A DNA stretch of 64,000 nt from Flavobacterium notoginsengisoli (lineage in GTDB: Bacteria; Bacteroidota; Bacteroidia; Flavobacteriales; Flavobacteriaceae): NCBI RefSeq assembly GCF_014207905.1, contig NZ_JACHLB010000003.1, forward strand, positions 248,001-312,000, read 5' to 3'. Below the pieces are notes generated by a model. That model did no database searches. It saw only the letters and a program-made list of their open reading frames with translations, and was not told the origin of the DNA. Made by a program: the position numbers and the translations under genes. Below, in pieces: positions 34,370-43,379 of this stretch. Numbering within the stretch: the first letter of the stretch is position 1; each line of letters starts with the position of its first letter.

Positions 34370-35483
34370 ATTCAATTTCATCGTGTATTTTACCTTTTTT
34401 ATAACGCAATGAAGTACCAATTCGTTCTGTCGCAAAAGCTTTTATTTCAGCAACTATTGACAATGCAATTTCTTCTGCTGTTTCAGAACCAATATCTAAA
34501 CCAATCGGACTATGAACTCTTTGCAGCTGTTCTTCACTCGGCACAATTCCTTCCTTATGGAGATCGTCCAGCATTCTATTAAATTTTGATTTTGGGCCAA
34601 GAATTCCAATATACTGGCAATTTGTTTCAAATAATGATTTTAAAACAGCCAAATCATATTTATAATTGTGCGTCATTAAAACAAAAAATGTCCGATCATC
34701 AACAACAATATTCTCTAAAAATTGTTCCGCTTTTATATGGCGTAAAACATCTGCTTTGGGAAAGCGTTTTTTCGTAACATGTGTTGTGCGACCTTCTTGA
34801 ATAGTAATTTTCCAACCTAAAATAGTTGCCATTTTCACCAAAGGCTGTACATCATTTCCAGCACCGGCGATTATGAGAGAAATTGGCGGTTTTACATATT
34901 CGATTAAAGCCTCATCATCATTTTCTTCGATTAACTTTTTAACAATGGTCTTTTTGTTTTCTAAAACTTCTTTTACGTCCGAAATCAAATTTAAAACATC
35001 AATATCATGATGTAAAACCGGATTATCTTTTCTAAAAAAAAGTGCTGTCCCTATTTGCTTTGCTCCTCTTTTTAATGAAAAAACAGTCACAACTACAGCT
35101 TCTTTTCTTTCTGCTTCTAATTGGCGCAAAAGCTCAATTGGATTATTAGAAATTTCTTCATCTATAAATTCAAACAAAATATGAACAATTCCGTTGCATC
35201 CTAATTGCAAACCAATTTCTGCACTGTCTTCATTACTTGTATTATAAGTAATTAATTTATTTTGTTTTTGATAAATAGATAAAAGTGCTTTTCTCAATGC
35301 ATCACCTTCCAAACAACCTCCGCTAATTGCACCAGTAAGAATTCCGTCTTCGGTCACCAGCATACGTGCACCAGGCTGTCTGTAAGACGAACCTTCAACT
35401 TTTACAACTGTTGCCAAAGCGCATTTTTTACCTGCTTCTTGTGCTTCAGAATAAGATTTTAGTATATCGCTGATTTCCTTCAT
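34347..35483 (-). CDS. xdhC: XdhC-family molybdenum cofactor chaperone/sulfuration protein
   Basis: The product (378 residues) has the two XdhC parts. The N-terminal XdhC/CoxI domain shows EGSSYRQPGARMLV near 30 and GAISGGCLEGD near 52-62. The C-terminal Rossmann domain shows ISLIIAGAGNDVQPLVKMA near 205 and HNYKYDLAVLKSLF near 275, with SPIGLDIGSETAEEIALSIVAEI near 325. XdhC proteins bind the cofactor, receive sulfur from a NifS-type desulfurase and insert the cofactor into the apoenzyme. All partners are nearby: the desulfurase, MocA and PaoABC. A TATTTTTG element lies upstream on the minus strand (35,502-35,509) without a matching TTG. Confidence 0.9.
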   Translation of the reverse strand: MKEISDILKSYSEAQEAGKKCALATVVKVEGSSYRQPGARMLVTEDGILTGAISGGCLEGDALRKALLSIYQKQNKLITYNTSNEDSAEIGLQLGCNGIVHILFEFIDEEISNNPIELLRQLEAERKEAVVVTVFSLKRGAKQIGTALFFRKDNPVLHHDIDVLNLISDVKEVLENKKTIVKKLIEENDDEALIEYVKPPISLIIAGAGNDVQPLVKMATILGWKITIQEGRTTHVTKKRFPKADVLRHIKAEQFLENIVVDDRTFFVLMTHNYKYDLAVLKSLFETNCQYIGILGPKSKFNRMLDDLHKEGIVPSEEQLQRVHSPIGLDIGSETAEEIALSIVAEIKAFATERIGTSLRYKKGKIHDEIEYGEEISK

Positions 35484-35519
35484 AATAAATTATCCTCTAA
35501 ACAAAAATAAGGAAATCTT

Positions 35520-36296
35520 TTAAAGTGATATAATCCCCATCACAAAAGCGGTTTGAACTGCTTCCGCCGTATTGGTTACTTTCAACTTTTCAATAATATT
35601 TTGTCGATGGCGTCGAACAGTATAAACTGAAATATGAAGTTCTGATGCAATCTGTTCACTTTTATTTCCTTTTGCAACGCTATTTAGAACTTCAATTTCT
35701 CTTTTAGAAAGAATCGTTTCTGCATTGTTTCTATATTTTTCAGCTTCAATAACTTCTCCAGTCTGAATGTTGAAAATCTTTCCGTCAATGCCTTTTCTAA
35801 ATTGTAAATCTGTTGAAGGCGCATATAAACACAAAGCAAGAGAAATACTTCCGTTACTGAACGTTTTAAGATAAATAGTCCGATGATTGATATACGAACA
35901 TTTCTCAACCGAATCTTTCATTCTCAATCTGCTTAAAGTACTGTAGTTGGAATATTCTTCTTTGGGAATTCCTTTCAAAAACTCATAAAAATTAAGTTCT
36001 AAAATATGACGTTCAACCAAATCTTCTTGGTTTATTTTAGTAAAAATGCATTCTTCAAAAGCAGAATCAATTACAGAATTTTCATTTGGGAGTCCGAAAA
36101 CAGAACCAAAATTTCCAGCAAAAATATAACTGCAATCTCCTTGATAATCGGATAAAACTGCCACACACTGCTCGATTTTAACATAATTTATCACAAATTG
36201 TTTGTACATTTCTATGTCGTTAGATTCTCCAATTTCAAATTTTTGTTCTAAAAATGTATCCATTAATTGGTTTTCGACTGAAGGATTCTGTAACAT
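35520..36296 (-). CDS. LuxR-type transcriptional regulator
   Basis: The product (258 residues) ends in a LuxR/FixJ helix-turn-helix (ILSKREIEVLNSVAKG, then ASELHISVYTVRRHRQNI; about 192-250). The first 180 residues show no receiver Asp motif and no autoinducer-domain signature that I recognise; they may be a PAS-like sensor (FGSVFGLPNENSVIDSAF). The gene lies 36 bases upstream of xdhC on the same strand, so it may belong to the same transcript and control the molybdenum hydroxylase genes. That regulatory link is inference. Confidence 0.75.
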   Translation of the reverse strand: MLQNPSVENQLMDTFLEQKFEIGESNDIEMYKQFVINYVKIEQCVAVLSDYQGDCSYIFAGNFGSVFGLPNENSVIDSAFEECIFTKINQEDLVERHILELNFYEFLKGIPKEEYSNYSTLSRLRMKDSVEKCSYINHRTIYLKTFSNGSISLALCLYAPSTDLQFRKGIDGKIFNIQTGEVIEAEKYRNNAETILSKREIEVLNSVAKGNKSEQIASELHISVYTVRRHRQNIIEKLKVTNTAEAVQTAFVMGIISL

Positions 36297-36327
36297 CTAA
36301 AAAAGTGGAATTGGTTAATTTTACGTA

Positions 36328-36358
36328 TTGCTGCTTTTATCTAGCAATTTTATTTTTG
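36328..36358 (+). promoter_or_regulatory. Bacteroidota consensus promoter of the DUF1349 gene
   Basis: TTG at 36,328-36,330 is followed after 20 bases by TATTTTTG at 36,351-36,358, matching TTG-N19/21-TAnnTTTG. The leader to the ATG at 36,399 would be about 35 bases. Confidence 0.65.
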
Positions 36359-36398
36359 GAAACTTAAAAATATCACTTTCTATCCAAAAAAATAATTT

Positions 36399-37145
36399 AT
36401 GAAAACATTTTTTTACAACGTTATTATTATCATTAGTCTTTCTCTTGCAAGCTGTAATAATAAAAATGAGACATCAAAAACAGTCATGACAGAAGAAATA
36501 AAAACAGATTCGGCTATTGTAAACGGTTTACCTTGCGATATTAAATTATCGAATATTCATTTTACAAAAGCGATAAATGGCGCTGATACTTTAATAAAAA
36601 AGGAAGCAAATGAAAAAATCGTTTTTAAAGCAGGTGAAAAATCAGATTACTTTTCTGATCCAGACGGAAAATTATCGAACACGACAGCGCCAATGCTTTT
36701 ATCGAAAGTAGACAATACAAAACCTTTTACGCTTACCGCGAAAGTTACGCCCGAATTTACAGAGAGTGGTTTATACAATGCAGGAGTTTTATACATTTAT
36801 GTAAATGATAGTTTTTATCAGAAATTCTGTTTTGAACAAGACGAAAGAGGCAATCACAGAATTGTAACCGTTCGTACAATGGGAACTTCTGATGATAATA
36901 ATCACGATGTGGTAAAACAGCCTTCTGTTTACATGAAAATCTCTTCTGACACCAAAACCGTTGCTAGTTATTATTCTCTTGATAAAAAGAACTGGCAAAT
37001 GGTTCGTTTGTATAAAAACAATTACCCTAAAGAAATCTGGATGGGAATTAGTACGCAATGTCCCGTTGACAAAGGAACTCAAAGTATTTTTGAAGAAATT
37101 AATTTAGAAGAGAAAAGTGTTTCAGATTTTCGTTTAGGAATATGA
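36399..37145 (+). CDS. DUF1349 family lipoprotein
   Basis: The product (248 residues) has a lipoprotein signal ending in the lipobox LASC (Cys19) and a DUF1349 concanavalin-like beta sandwich (about 50-235). Features are KSDYFSDPDGK near 85, TLTAKVTPEFTESGLYNAGVL written as the segments AKVTPEF and YNAGVLYIYV near 125, YYSLDKKNWQMVRL near 190, and WMGISTQCP near 215. Relatives are thought to bind or act on glycans, but activity for this group is not established. The gene stands alone between the LuxR-type regulator (divergent) and the YegP-like gene. Confidence 0.8.
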   Translation: MKTFFYNVIIIISLSLASCNNKNETSKTVMTEEIKTDSAIVNGLPCDIKLSNIHFTKAINGADTLIKKEANEKIVFKAGEKSDYFSDPDGKLSNTTAPMLLSKVDNTKPFTLTAKVTPEFTESGLYNAGVLYIYVNDSFYQKFCFEQDERGNHRIVTVRTMGTSDDNNHDVVKQPSVYMKISSDTKTVASYYSLDKKNWQMVRLYKNNYPKEIWMGISTQCPVDKGTQSIFEEINLEEKSVSDFRLGI

Positions 37146-37288
37146 AGTCTACAACTAAGTTCTTGGGCTAAAATGATTTATTATTGTTAGCATAATTATT
37201 TTTTCAAATTCACGTATGATTTGTATTACTAAGTTTTGTATTTTTATCGATAGCGAAATAATTAATACTCACCTTAAATTTAAACTGC

Positions 37289-37621
37289 ATGGGAAAATTT
37301 GTAATTACTACTAGAACAAATGGAGAGTTTCAGTTCAATTTGAAAGCTGGTAATGGCCAGACAATTTTAACAAGCGAAGGCTATACAACAAAAGCGGCTT
37401 GCAATAATGGTATTGAATCGGTTCAAAAAAATGCATCAGACGATGGTCGTTACGATAGATTAGAATCTAAAAGCGGAAAACCTTATTTTAATTTAAAAGC
37501 TGGAAACGGACAAATTATTGGTTCAAGCGAAATGTACGAAAGCACTTCTGCAAGAGAAAACGGAATCGAATCTGTTAAAAAGAATGCTCCAGATGCAACA
37601 ATTGATGATCAAACAGCTTAA
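37289..37621 (+). CDS. YegP-like protein with two DUF1508 repeats
   Basis: The product (110 residues) is made of two copies of the DUF1508 unit. Copy one has FQFNLKAGNGQTILTSEGY and NGIESVQKNA (about 13-47); copy two has YFNLKAGNGQIIGSSEMY and NGIESVKKNA (about 65-100). Such proteins are small, soluble and widespread; the function is unknown. The C-terminal tail is acidic. It stands alone and ends at a strong terminator. Confidence 0.9.
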   Translation: MGKFVITTRTNGEFQFNLKAGNGQTILTSEGYTTKAACNNGIESVQKNASDDGRYDRLESKSGKPYFNLKAGNGQIIGSSEMYESTSARENGIESVKKNAPDATIDDQTA

Positions 37622-37642
37622 TTAAAAACTGTTTTAAACATA

Positions 37643-37672
37643 AAAAAAGCGAGGTAATTGCCTCGCTTTTTT
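37643..37672. terminator. bidirectional intrinsic terminator
   Basis: GCGAGG-TAATT-GCCTCGC-type hairpin (37,649-37,666) with A residues before and T residues after lies between the convergent YegP-like and lutC genes. Confidence 0.85.
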
Positions 37673-37694
37673 ATTATATAAATATTCGATTTTC

Positions 37695-38282
37695 TTAATC
37701 TAACAGAAACACAATCAATCCTCTAGCGCCGTGTGCTCCAAGAACTAAAGACTGCTCAATATCTGCGGTTTTTGATGGCCCAGCAATAAAAGTTCCAAAA
37801 CCATATTCCAAGTTTCCAATTCTGTCATAAGCTTGTTGCATCGTTGGCAGAATGTCTTTTTTATGGACCACAATTGCTAGATATTGCGCAATAAATGGTG
37901 CAACTCGCTGTCCTAAGATATCATCGGTAACCCAAAGTCCGCTATTTTCTGCGACTCCAAAATGCGCTTTTATAACAGTCAATTCAACATCTTGCAATGA
38001 ATGTGGATCAACCGTTTTCCAGTCTAAAGAAGCTATTTCAGAAAGTTCTGGAAGTGTTGTAATTAATCTCTTCTCTAAGTTATAATTCGATTTGATATAA
38101 TTGACGATTTCGTCATAATTAGCAACTTCCACAGGATCGCCTCCAATACCTTTTAAAACCGTTTTATACGTTTCTAAAACATCAAATTGTTCTGAACCTA
38201 AAACTTTAAGATCTGGCAATTCTGAAACCAAATCTGGCTGATTTGCTTTTATTCTTTTTAAAATTTCGCCTTTACTACTCAT
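37695..38282 (-). CDS. lutC: lactate utilization protein C (LUD domain)
   Basis: The product (195 residues) is the LUD-domain subunit of the LutABC L-lactate oxidation complex. It starts MSSKGEILKRIKANQP and shows SGLWVTDDILGQRVAPF near 115 and GFGTFIAGPSKTADIEQSLVLGAHGARGL, readable as FIAGPSKTADIEQ and GAHGARGL near 165-185. I chose the ATG at 38,282, which overlaps the lutB stop by 8 bases. It is the last gene of the rhamnose-lactate operon and faces the terminator at 37,643. Confidence 0.9.
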   Translation of the reverse strand: MSSKGEILKRIKANQPDLVSELPDLKVLGSEQFDVLETYKTVLKGIGGDPVEVANYDEIVNYIKSNYNLEKRLITTLPELSEIASLDWKTVDPHSLQDVELTVIKAHFGVAENSGLWVTDDILGQRVAPFIAQYLAIVVHKKDILPTMQQAYDRIGNLEYGFGTFIAGPSKTADIEQSLVLGAHGARGLIVFLLD

Positions 38283-39675
38283 TTCCTTTTTCTTTAGATT
38301 CTCTCGAATTTTTCTTGTACCATTCTCTAAAAGATTCTTCCGGAACATCTGGCATTTCGCGCTGATCGTACCATTTGTTCATTTTATTATTGACCATTCC
38401 TGGAATGTTCTTCATTACAAATCGTCCAGATTTTCCAGCAATATTAAAAACGGTCGGATTGGCTAAAACAGTAGCCATCGTTTTCATTGCAACTGTTTTT
38501 GCTGTTGGCGTATGCCCTTCTTTAACCAAAACCTGACGCCATTTATACAATTGATCGTGAATATCAATTTTTACTGGACAAACATTGGTACAAGAACCGC
38601 AAAGCGTACTGGCAAAAGGTAGATCGGCATTTTTGCTCATATCTAAATTTGGCGCCAAAATAGAACCAATTGGTCCTGCAACCGCATTATGATAACTATG
38701 TCCGCCACTACGCCTGTAAACTGGACAAGTGTTCATGCATGCACCACAGCGAATGCATTTAAGCGAATTTCTAAACTCTTCTCTTCCTAATTGTTTACTT
38801 CTTCCGTTGTCTACAATTACGATATGCATTTCTTTTCCGTCTCTAGGTTTCTTAAAATGACTAGAAAAAGTAGTAATTGGCTGTCCTGTTGCGCTTCTTG
38901 CTAATAATCTCAAGAAAATACCTAAATGTTCTCTTTTCGGAATTAGTTTCTCAAATCCCATACAGGCGATGTGAACATCTGCTAAATGCGCACCCATATC
39001 GGCATTTCCTTCATTAGTACAAACTACAAATTCGCCTGTTTCTGCAACAGCAAAATTAACTCCAGTTAAGGCTACTTTTCTAGTTAAAAAGGTATTTCGT
39101 AAACTTTGACGCGCAGATTCGGTTAAATACTGCGGATTAAAGTTTCCTTTTTCGGTACCTAAATGTTCGTGAAAAGTTTCGCTTACATCTTCTTTCTTTA
39201 AGTGAATCGCAGGAAGCACAATATGGCTTGGCGGTTCTTTACGAAGCTGTACAATATATTCTCCCAAATCTGAATCGATTACTTCAATTCCTTTTTCTGC
39301 TAAATAATCATTCAAATGGCATTCTTCTGTAAGCATCGATTTGGATTTCACCATTTGCTTTACATCATGTTTTGCCATAATAGAATGCACAATTTCATTA
39401 TGTTCTTTGGCATCAGCTGCCCAATGTACAATTACGCCATTTCGTTGCGCATTTGCTTCAAATTCTACTAAATAATCGTGAATATTAGAAAGCACATTAA
39501 ATTTGATTTGAGAAGCTGTTTCACGAAGCAATTCCCAATCTTTAATCTGATGCGCCGATTTATCTCTTTTTGAGCGAACAAACCAAAGTGTTTCATCGTG
39601 CCAATTGACACGTTCAACATCTTTGTTGAATTTTGTTGCGGCTTCGCTGTGCTGTATTATTTTTTCTGATGACAT
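38275..39675 (-). CDS. lutB: lactate utilization iron-sulfur protein B
   Basis: This 466-residue Fe-S subunit has an N-terminal LUD domain (about 60-290, with LTGVNFAVAETG near 205 and ECHLNDYLAEKG near 115) and a ferredoxin part with two 4Fe-4S motifs: CIRCGACMNTCPVYR near 312 and CGSCTNVCPVKI near 362. A C-terminal helical region follows, ending in a tail with a WYDQREMPDVP segment. It transfers electrons from L-lactate oxidation. It lies 83 bases after lutA and overlaps lutC. Confidence 0.92.
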   Translation of the reverse strand: MSSEKIIQHSEAATKFNKDVERVNWHDETLWFVRSKRDKSAHQIKDWELLRETASQIKFNVLSNIHDYLVEFEANAQRNGVIVHWAADAKEHNEIVHSIMAKHDVKQMVKSKSMLTEECHLNDYLAEKGIEVIDSDLGEYIVQLRKEPPSHIVLPAIHLKKEDVSETFHEHLGTEKGNFNPQYLTESARQSLRNTFLTRKVALTGVNFAVAETGEFVVCTNEGNADMGAHLADVHIACMGFEKLIPKREHLGIFLRLLARSATGQPITTFSSHFKKPRDGKEMHIVIVDNGRSKQLGREEFRNSLKCIRCGACMNTCPVYRRSGGHSYHNAVAGPIGSILAPNLDMSKNADLPFASTLCGSCTNVCPVKIDIHDQLYKWRQVLVKEGHTPTAKTVAMKTMATVLANPTVFNIAGKSGRFVMKNIPGMVNNKMNKWYDQREMPDVPEESFREWYKKNSRESKEKGNE

Positions 39676-39758
39676 TTTTTATTTTTTTAAGCTGTAGGCT
39701 TTAAGCTCTAAGCAGTAAGCAACTTAACTTTCTTAATATCTTAATGGTAGAAAAAAAA

Positions 39759-40499
39759 TTAATTTTCGAGTGAATTTAATATTTCAGCAATATGGATGGT
39801 TTTAATTCTGCTTTTTTGTCTTTTTAGAATTCCATCCAAATGCATTAAGCAAGACATATCTCCACCTGTAATATAATCCACATCGTGACTTTCGTGATCT
39901 TTAATACGATCTTGTCCCATTTTTACAGACACCGCTTCTTCTGTTACACAAAATGTACCTCCAAAACCGCAACATTCGTCTTTTCTAGTTAAAGCAACCA
40001 GATCAAGATCTTTTATACTGTGTAATAATTGTTCTGGTTTAGAGAAAAATGGCGCATTTAATTCTGACATCTGGGAAAGCTTTAATCCGCGTTGACCGTG
40101 ACAGCTCACATGCATTCCGACTTTAAACGGAAATCTTCCGTCAATGTGATCGATTTTTAAAACGTCGGTAATAAATTCGGTAAGTTCGTAAACCGTATTT
40201 CGAATTGCTGTTGCCTTCTCTTCTTGTTTTTCATCATGCAAATGGTCTTTCACATGCAAAACACAGCTTCCAGAAGGGCAAACGATATAATCAAATCCTG
40301 AGAAATTGGCAATGAAGTTGGCATCACATCCTTTAGTTAAATGAGCATAACCGCTGTTTGCCATTGGCTGTCCGCAGCAGGTTTGTCCCATCGGAAAATG
40401 CACTTCACAACCTAATTTTTGAAGTAATTCGTAGGTTGCAATTCCTACTTTTGGGTAAAATTGGTCGACATAACAAGGTATAAAAAGTCCAATTTTCAT
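39759..40499 (-). CDS. lutA: lactate utilization protein A (CCG-domain Fe-S protein)
   Basis: The product (246 residues) carries the two cysteine-rich CCG domains of the LutA/GlcF group: GQTCCGQPMANSGY near 38-51 and KDECCGFGGTFCVTEEAVS near 175-190, with CHGQRG near 133. I chose the ATG at 40,499 (MKIGLFIPCYVDQF), which is the normal family start; the longer reading frame upstream adds 23 residues without family resemblance. With LutB and LutC it oxidises L-lactate to pyruvate. It follows the rhamnose kinase gene on the same strand with a gap of about 95 bases. Confidence 0.92.
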   Translation of the reverse strand: MKIGLFIPCYVDQFYPKVGIATYELLQKLGCEVHFPMGQTCCGQPMANSGYAHLTKGCDANFIANFSGFDYIVCPSGSCVLHVKDHLHDEKQEEKATAIRNTVYELTEFITDVLKIDHIDGRFPFKVGMHVSCHGQRGLKLSQMSELNAPFFSKPEQLLHSIKDLDLVALTRKDECCGFGGTFCVTEEAVSVKMGQDRIKDHESHDVDYITGGDMSCLMHLDGILKRQKSRIKTIHIAEILNSLEN

Positions 40500-40594
40500 A
40501 TTGTAATATTTAGTGTGTTGTTCATTAGGCGTGTACTGTAAAAATGTAAAAAATACGTTTCTCAGCAAATTTACAACATACAGACCGTTTTTAC

Positions 40595-41956
40595 CTAATG
40601 TTTATAGAATTTCAAGTCAATTAAATCGTTCTGAATTGGTTTTGGATTCCAGTTCTCATGAATTGCCAATGCTGCTCCCAAAGCACTTGCCTGAGCCATA
40701 GAAGCCGCGTAAACTTCCACATCTGGAAAAGCCTCAGCTAATAAATTCATATAAATTGAATTTTTACTGAATCCGCCATCAACAAAAATCTTTTTTACGG
40801 GACTATTCTGGATAACCAAATTAGTAGAGAAAAACTGCTGTTCTACCAAATCCAACATTAATTGATGATAAGCTGTTTCGTAATCTTTAAACTGCGATAA
40901 ATCTCTTTTTTGAAACGGGCATTCATTCAAAATATCAAAATCATATTTCTTTGGATAGAAAATCTGATAATTCAGTGAACGTAAATTAGCGGTAATTTTT
41001 TTATCAAAATAAACCTCTTTATAAGTATCTACAGGCACTTTAAAATGTTCTGCCAATCTTTTGGTTTGAACTTCATGTTCGTTTCCTGCAAATAAACGCG
41101 CCGCTTTCACAGGCTTGTTTGTGTATTGCATATAGCACAAACAATCGTGCTGCGACTCTTCAAAAGTCAATGGCTTATTATTAAAAGGATTTAGAGAAAT
41201 ACTCCAAGTTCCAGTTGATAATAAAACAAAAGGCTCTGTAAAGTTTATAGTATACGGAATTATTGCCGAAGAACTGTCGTGAAGTCCTGTACCAATAGAT
41301 AATCCTTCTTTTGTTCTGATAACATCTTTGCCGTAGTAAATTGGAGGTAATTTAGCGTCAATTCCTTCGTTTTTTAACCATTTGTGATATTTCATTTTTT
41401 TGAAATTCCATAAATTGGTATGACAGCCAATACTTGTAATATCAGCGTAAGCTTCATTAGTTAAAAGAAAGCTCAAAAACTGTGGCAAATGCAAACAGTA
41501 TTTTACTTTCTCGAATAATTCTGGTTTTTCTTCTTTCAGCCTATAAATCTGCATTCCAGAATTCAGACTTCCTAAAACCGGAGAAGCTGTTTTTACGGCA
41601 AACTTTTCTTCTCCCTTATATTTTTTATAAAAATCAGATTTTAATTCCTCTGGATAATCTTTCAGATAATTATACAGAGGAGTTAAAACTTTTCCATTTT
41701 CGTCTACATAAACAAAACTGGCTCCGTAAGTGCTGAAATTGATGGCTTTTAAAACATAATCAGTCAATTCTTTTATTTCTTCCAATCGGTCTAAAACCCA
41801 CTTTTGAAGAACCTCTATATCTTCGCAGGGAAAACCATCTTCGTCTTTTGTTTCCTCCAGATTAACTGATTTTTCCCAGACAATTTTATAATTTTCATTA
41901 AATAAAAAAACCTTTTTGTTTGTTTTACCAATATCAAAAATCGCAACTACATTCAT
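40595..41956 (-). CDS. rhaB: FGGY-family L-rhamnulose kinase
   Basis: The product (453 residues) belongs to the FGGY sugar kinase family. The N-terminal phosphate loop is FDIGKTNKKVFLF near 7-19; GLHDSSSA near 225 and LSTGTWSISLNPF near 245 are FGGY core motifs; the second ATP-binding part is IFVDGGFSKNSIYMNLLAE near 395. Placement between rhaI and lutA in an operon with rhaT and rhaEW indicates L-rhamnulose as substrate. It diverges from E. coli RhaB. I chose the ATG at 41,956 (MNVVAIFDIG) over one ten codons upstream inside the repeat. Confidence 0.85.
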   Translation of the reverse strand: MNVVAIFDIGKTNKKVFLFNENYKIVWEKSVNLEETKDEDGFPCEDIEVLQKWVLDRLEEIKELTDYVLKAINFSTYGASFVYVDENGKVLTPLYNYLKDYPEELKSDFYKKYKGEEKFAVKTASPVLGSLNSGMQIYRLKEEKPELFEKVKYCLHLPQFLSFLLTNEAYADITSIGCHTNLWNFKKMKYHKWLKNEGIDAKLPPIYYGKDVIRTKEGLSIGTGLHDSSSAIIPYTINFTEPFVLLSTGTWSISLNPFNNKPLTFEESQHDCLCYMQYTNKPVKAARLFAGNEHEVQTKRLAEHFKVPVDTYKEVYFDKKITANLRSLNYQIFYPKKYDFDILNECPFQKRDLSQFKDYETAYHQLMLDLVEQQFFSTNLVIQNSPVKKIFVDGGFSKNSIYMNLLAEAFPDVEVYAASMAQASALGAALAIHENWNPKPIQNDLIDLKFYKH

Positions 41957-41961
41957 TTTTT

Positions 41962-42018
41962 TTAATTGTAAATTGTTAATTATCAATTGTCAATTTAGAA
42001 TTAACAATTAATAATTTA
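41962..42018. repeat. AT-rich inverted repeat between rhaI and kinase genes
   Basis: AATTGTAAATTGTTAATTATC and its near-complement (AGAATTAACAATTAATAATT) face each other across a short AATTGTCAATTT centre. It occupies nearly the whole gap between two genes of one operon. Confidence 0.5.
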
Positions 42019-42021
42019 TAA

Positions 42022-43296
42022 TTATAATCCCGTTGCCATTGTTTTTAAGCCTCTTTCTTCGATAAGATTTTGTCTTACTTGAATAGAACGGTATAATGCT
42101 ACCGGATTTAAAGCCGCTCCAGAACGTAAACGAGCTTCAGCCACTAGTGCACGAACATCTGTACGGAAAGCATTTTGAAGAATTTCCTGCGCTTTTACCA
42201 CATCATTTTCTTCTTGAGCTTGTACTAATGCTTTTCTGTCAACAGAAAGTGCTTGCGCGTAAGCAATCATAATCGCTTCAACAGACTGCAATAAATCTTC
42301 TAACGGATCTTTGATGTTGTGAGAAGCATCGATCATCCAGCCTAAATCTTTAGCGTGATTCATTCCTCTTGCATCCATTCCTTCTACTAATTCATTAAAA
42401 ATCAAGAATAATTGATATGGCTTTAATGCACCAGCTGTTAAATCGTCATCACCGTATTTTGAATCGTTAAAGTGGAAACCTCCTAATTTATTTTCCATTA
42501 ACAATAAAGAAACGATCTGCTCGATATTAGCGTTTGGAAGATGGTGACCTAAATCTACCAAAGTCTGTGCTTTGTCGCCTAATTTTTTCACATAAGAATA
42601 AGACTGTCCCCAATCTGCTACTGTTGTAGAATAAAAGTTTGGCTCAGCACATTTGTATTCTAAAAATAATTTCCAGTTAGAAGGCAATGCGTCATAGATT
42701 TCCTCTAAACTTTCTAATGTGTTTTGATAGGCTTTTCTAAAGTTCAATTGTCCAGGAAAATTAGAACCATCAGCCAACCAAACAGTTAAAGACTCAGATC
42801 CTAATTCGATTCCGTGTTTAATTACTTCAATATTGTGGGCAATTGCTTGTTTACGAACCGCTTTGTTTACGTTTTGCAGAGAACCGTATTTGTAAGTGTG
42901 TTCAGCGCTTGCCTGATCTTGAAAAGTATTTGAGTTCATTGCATCAAACTTCAAACCGTGCTGTCCAGCCAATGTTTTGATTGCTCCATAGTTTGTTGGA
43001 ATATCCCACGGAATATGAAGTGAAATCGCGCCAGAAGCATTATTTAATTTATGAAGTAATCCAACGTCTTCAATTTTTTCTTCTAATGAACGAGGTTCCC
43101 CGCCACCAGCGAAACGCCCGAAACGTGTTCCTCCTGTTCCTAAAGCCCAAGATGGAATGGCAATTTGAAAGTCGATTAATTTCTGAATAATCGCTTCTGT
43201 TTCATTGATTTCAGATGCTGTGAAAACTAATTTGTTTTGATGTTTTTTTAATAAATCCTCATTGTGAGAATCAATATGGTTTGATGAGATTAACAT
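42022..43296 (-). CDS. rhaI: L-rhamnose isomerase (RhaI type)
   Basis: The product (424 residues) is a TIM-barrel sugar isomerase of the Pseudomonas-type L-rhamnose isomerase group, turning L-rhamnose into L-rhamnulose. Visible are WALGTGGTRFGRFAGGGEP (about 49-67), HIPWDIP near 95, and the metal ligands in FLEYKCAEPNF (Glu near 215), LVDLGHHLPN (Asp near 248) and FHFNDSKYGDDD (His and Asp near 280). MIDASHNIKDPLED near 325 holds the last Asp. It lies between the kinase and rhaEW. Confidence 0.93.
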   Translation of the reverse strand: MLISSNHIDSHNEDLLKKHQNKLVFTASEINETEAIIQKLIDFQIAIPSWALGTGGTRFGRFAGGGEPRSLEEKIEDVGLLHKLNNASGAISLHIPWDIPTNYGAIKTLAGQHGLKFDAMNSNTFQDQASAEHTYKYGSLQNVNKAVRKQAIAHNIEVIKHGIELGSESLTVWLADGSNFPGQLNFRKAYQNTLESLEEIYDALPSNWKLFLEYKCAEPNFYSTTVADWGQSYSYVKKLGDKAQTLVDLGHHLPNANIEQIVSLLLMENKLGGFHFNDSKYGDDDLTAGALKPYQLFLIFNELVEGMDARGMNHAKDLGWMIDASHNIKDPLEDLLQSVEAIMIAYAQALSVDRKALVQAQEENDVVKAQEILQNAFRTDVRALVAEARLRSGAALNPVALYRSIQVRQNLIEERGLKTMATGL

Positions 43297-43379
43297 AGTT
43301 ATTAATATTTTTATAGAGTTTACAATATATAAATTTTATACGTTTAGTACATTTTTTTAACACGCAACACCTAGAATTT

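Noticed and set aside
34370..34435. N-terminal extension of the MocA-like protein (ATG 34,435)
   Set aside because: The extra residues lie within xdhC in another frame and precede the normal family start; a short overlap is more plausible.
35502..35509. TATTTTTG (minus strand) as promoter of xdhC
   Set aside because: The -7 element matches, but there is no TTG at the expected spacing and it lies almost at the end of the LuxR-type gene, so transcription from upstream is as likely.
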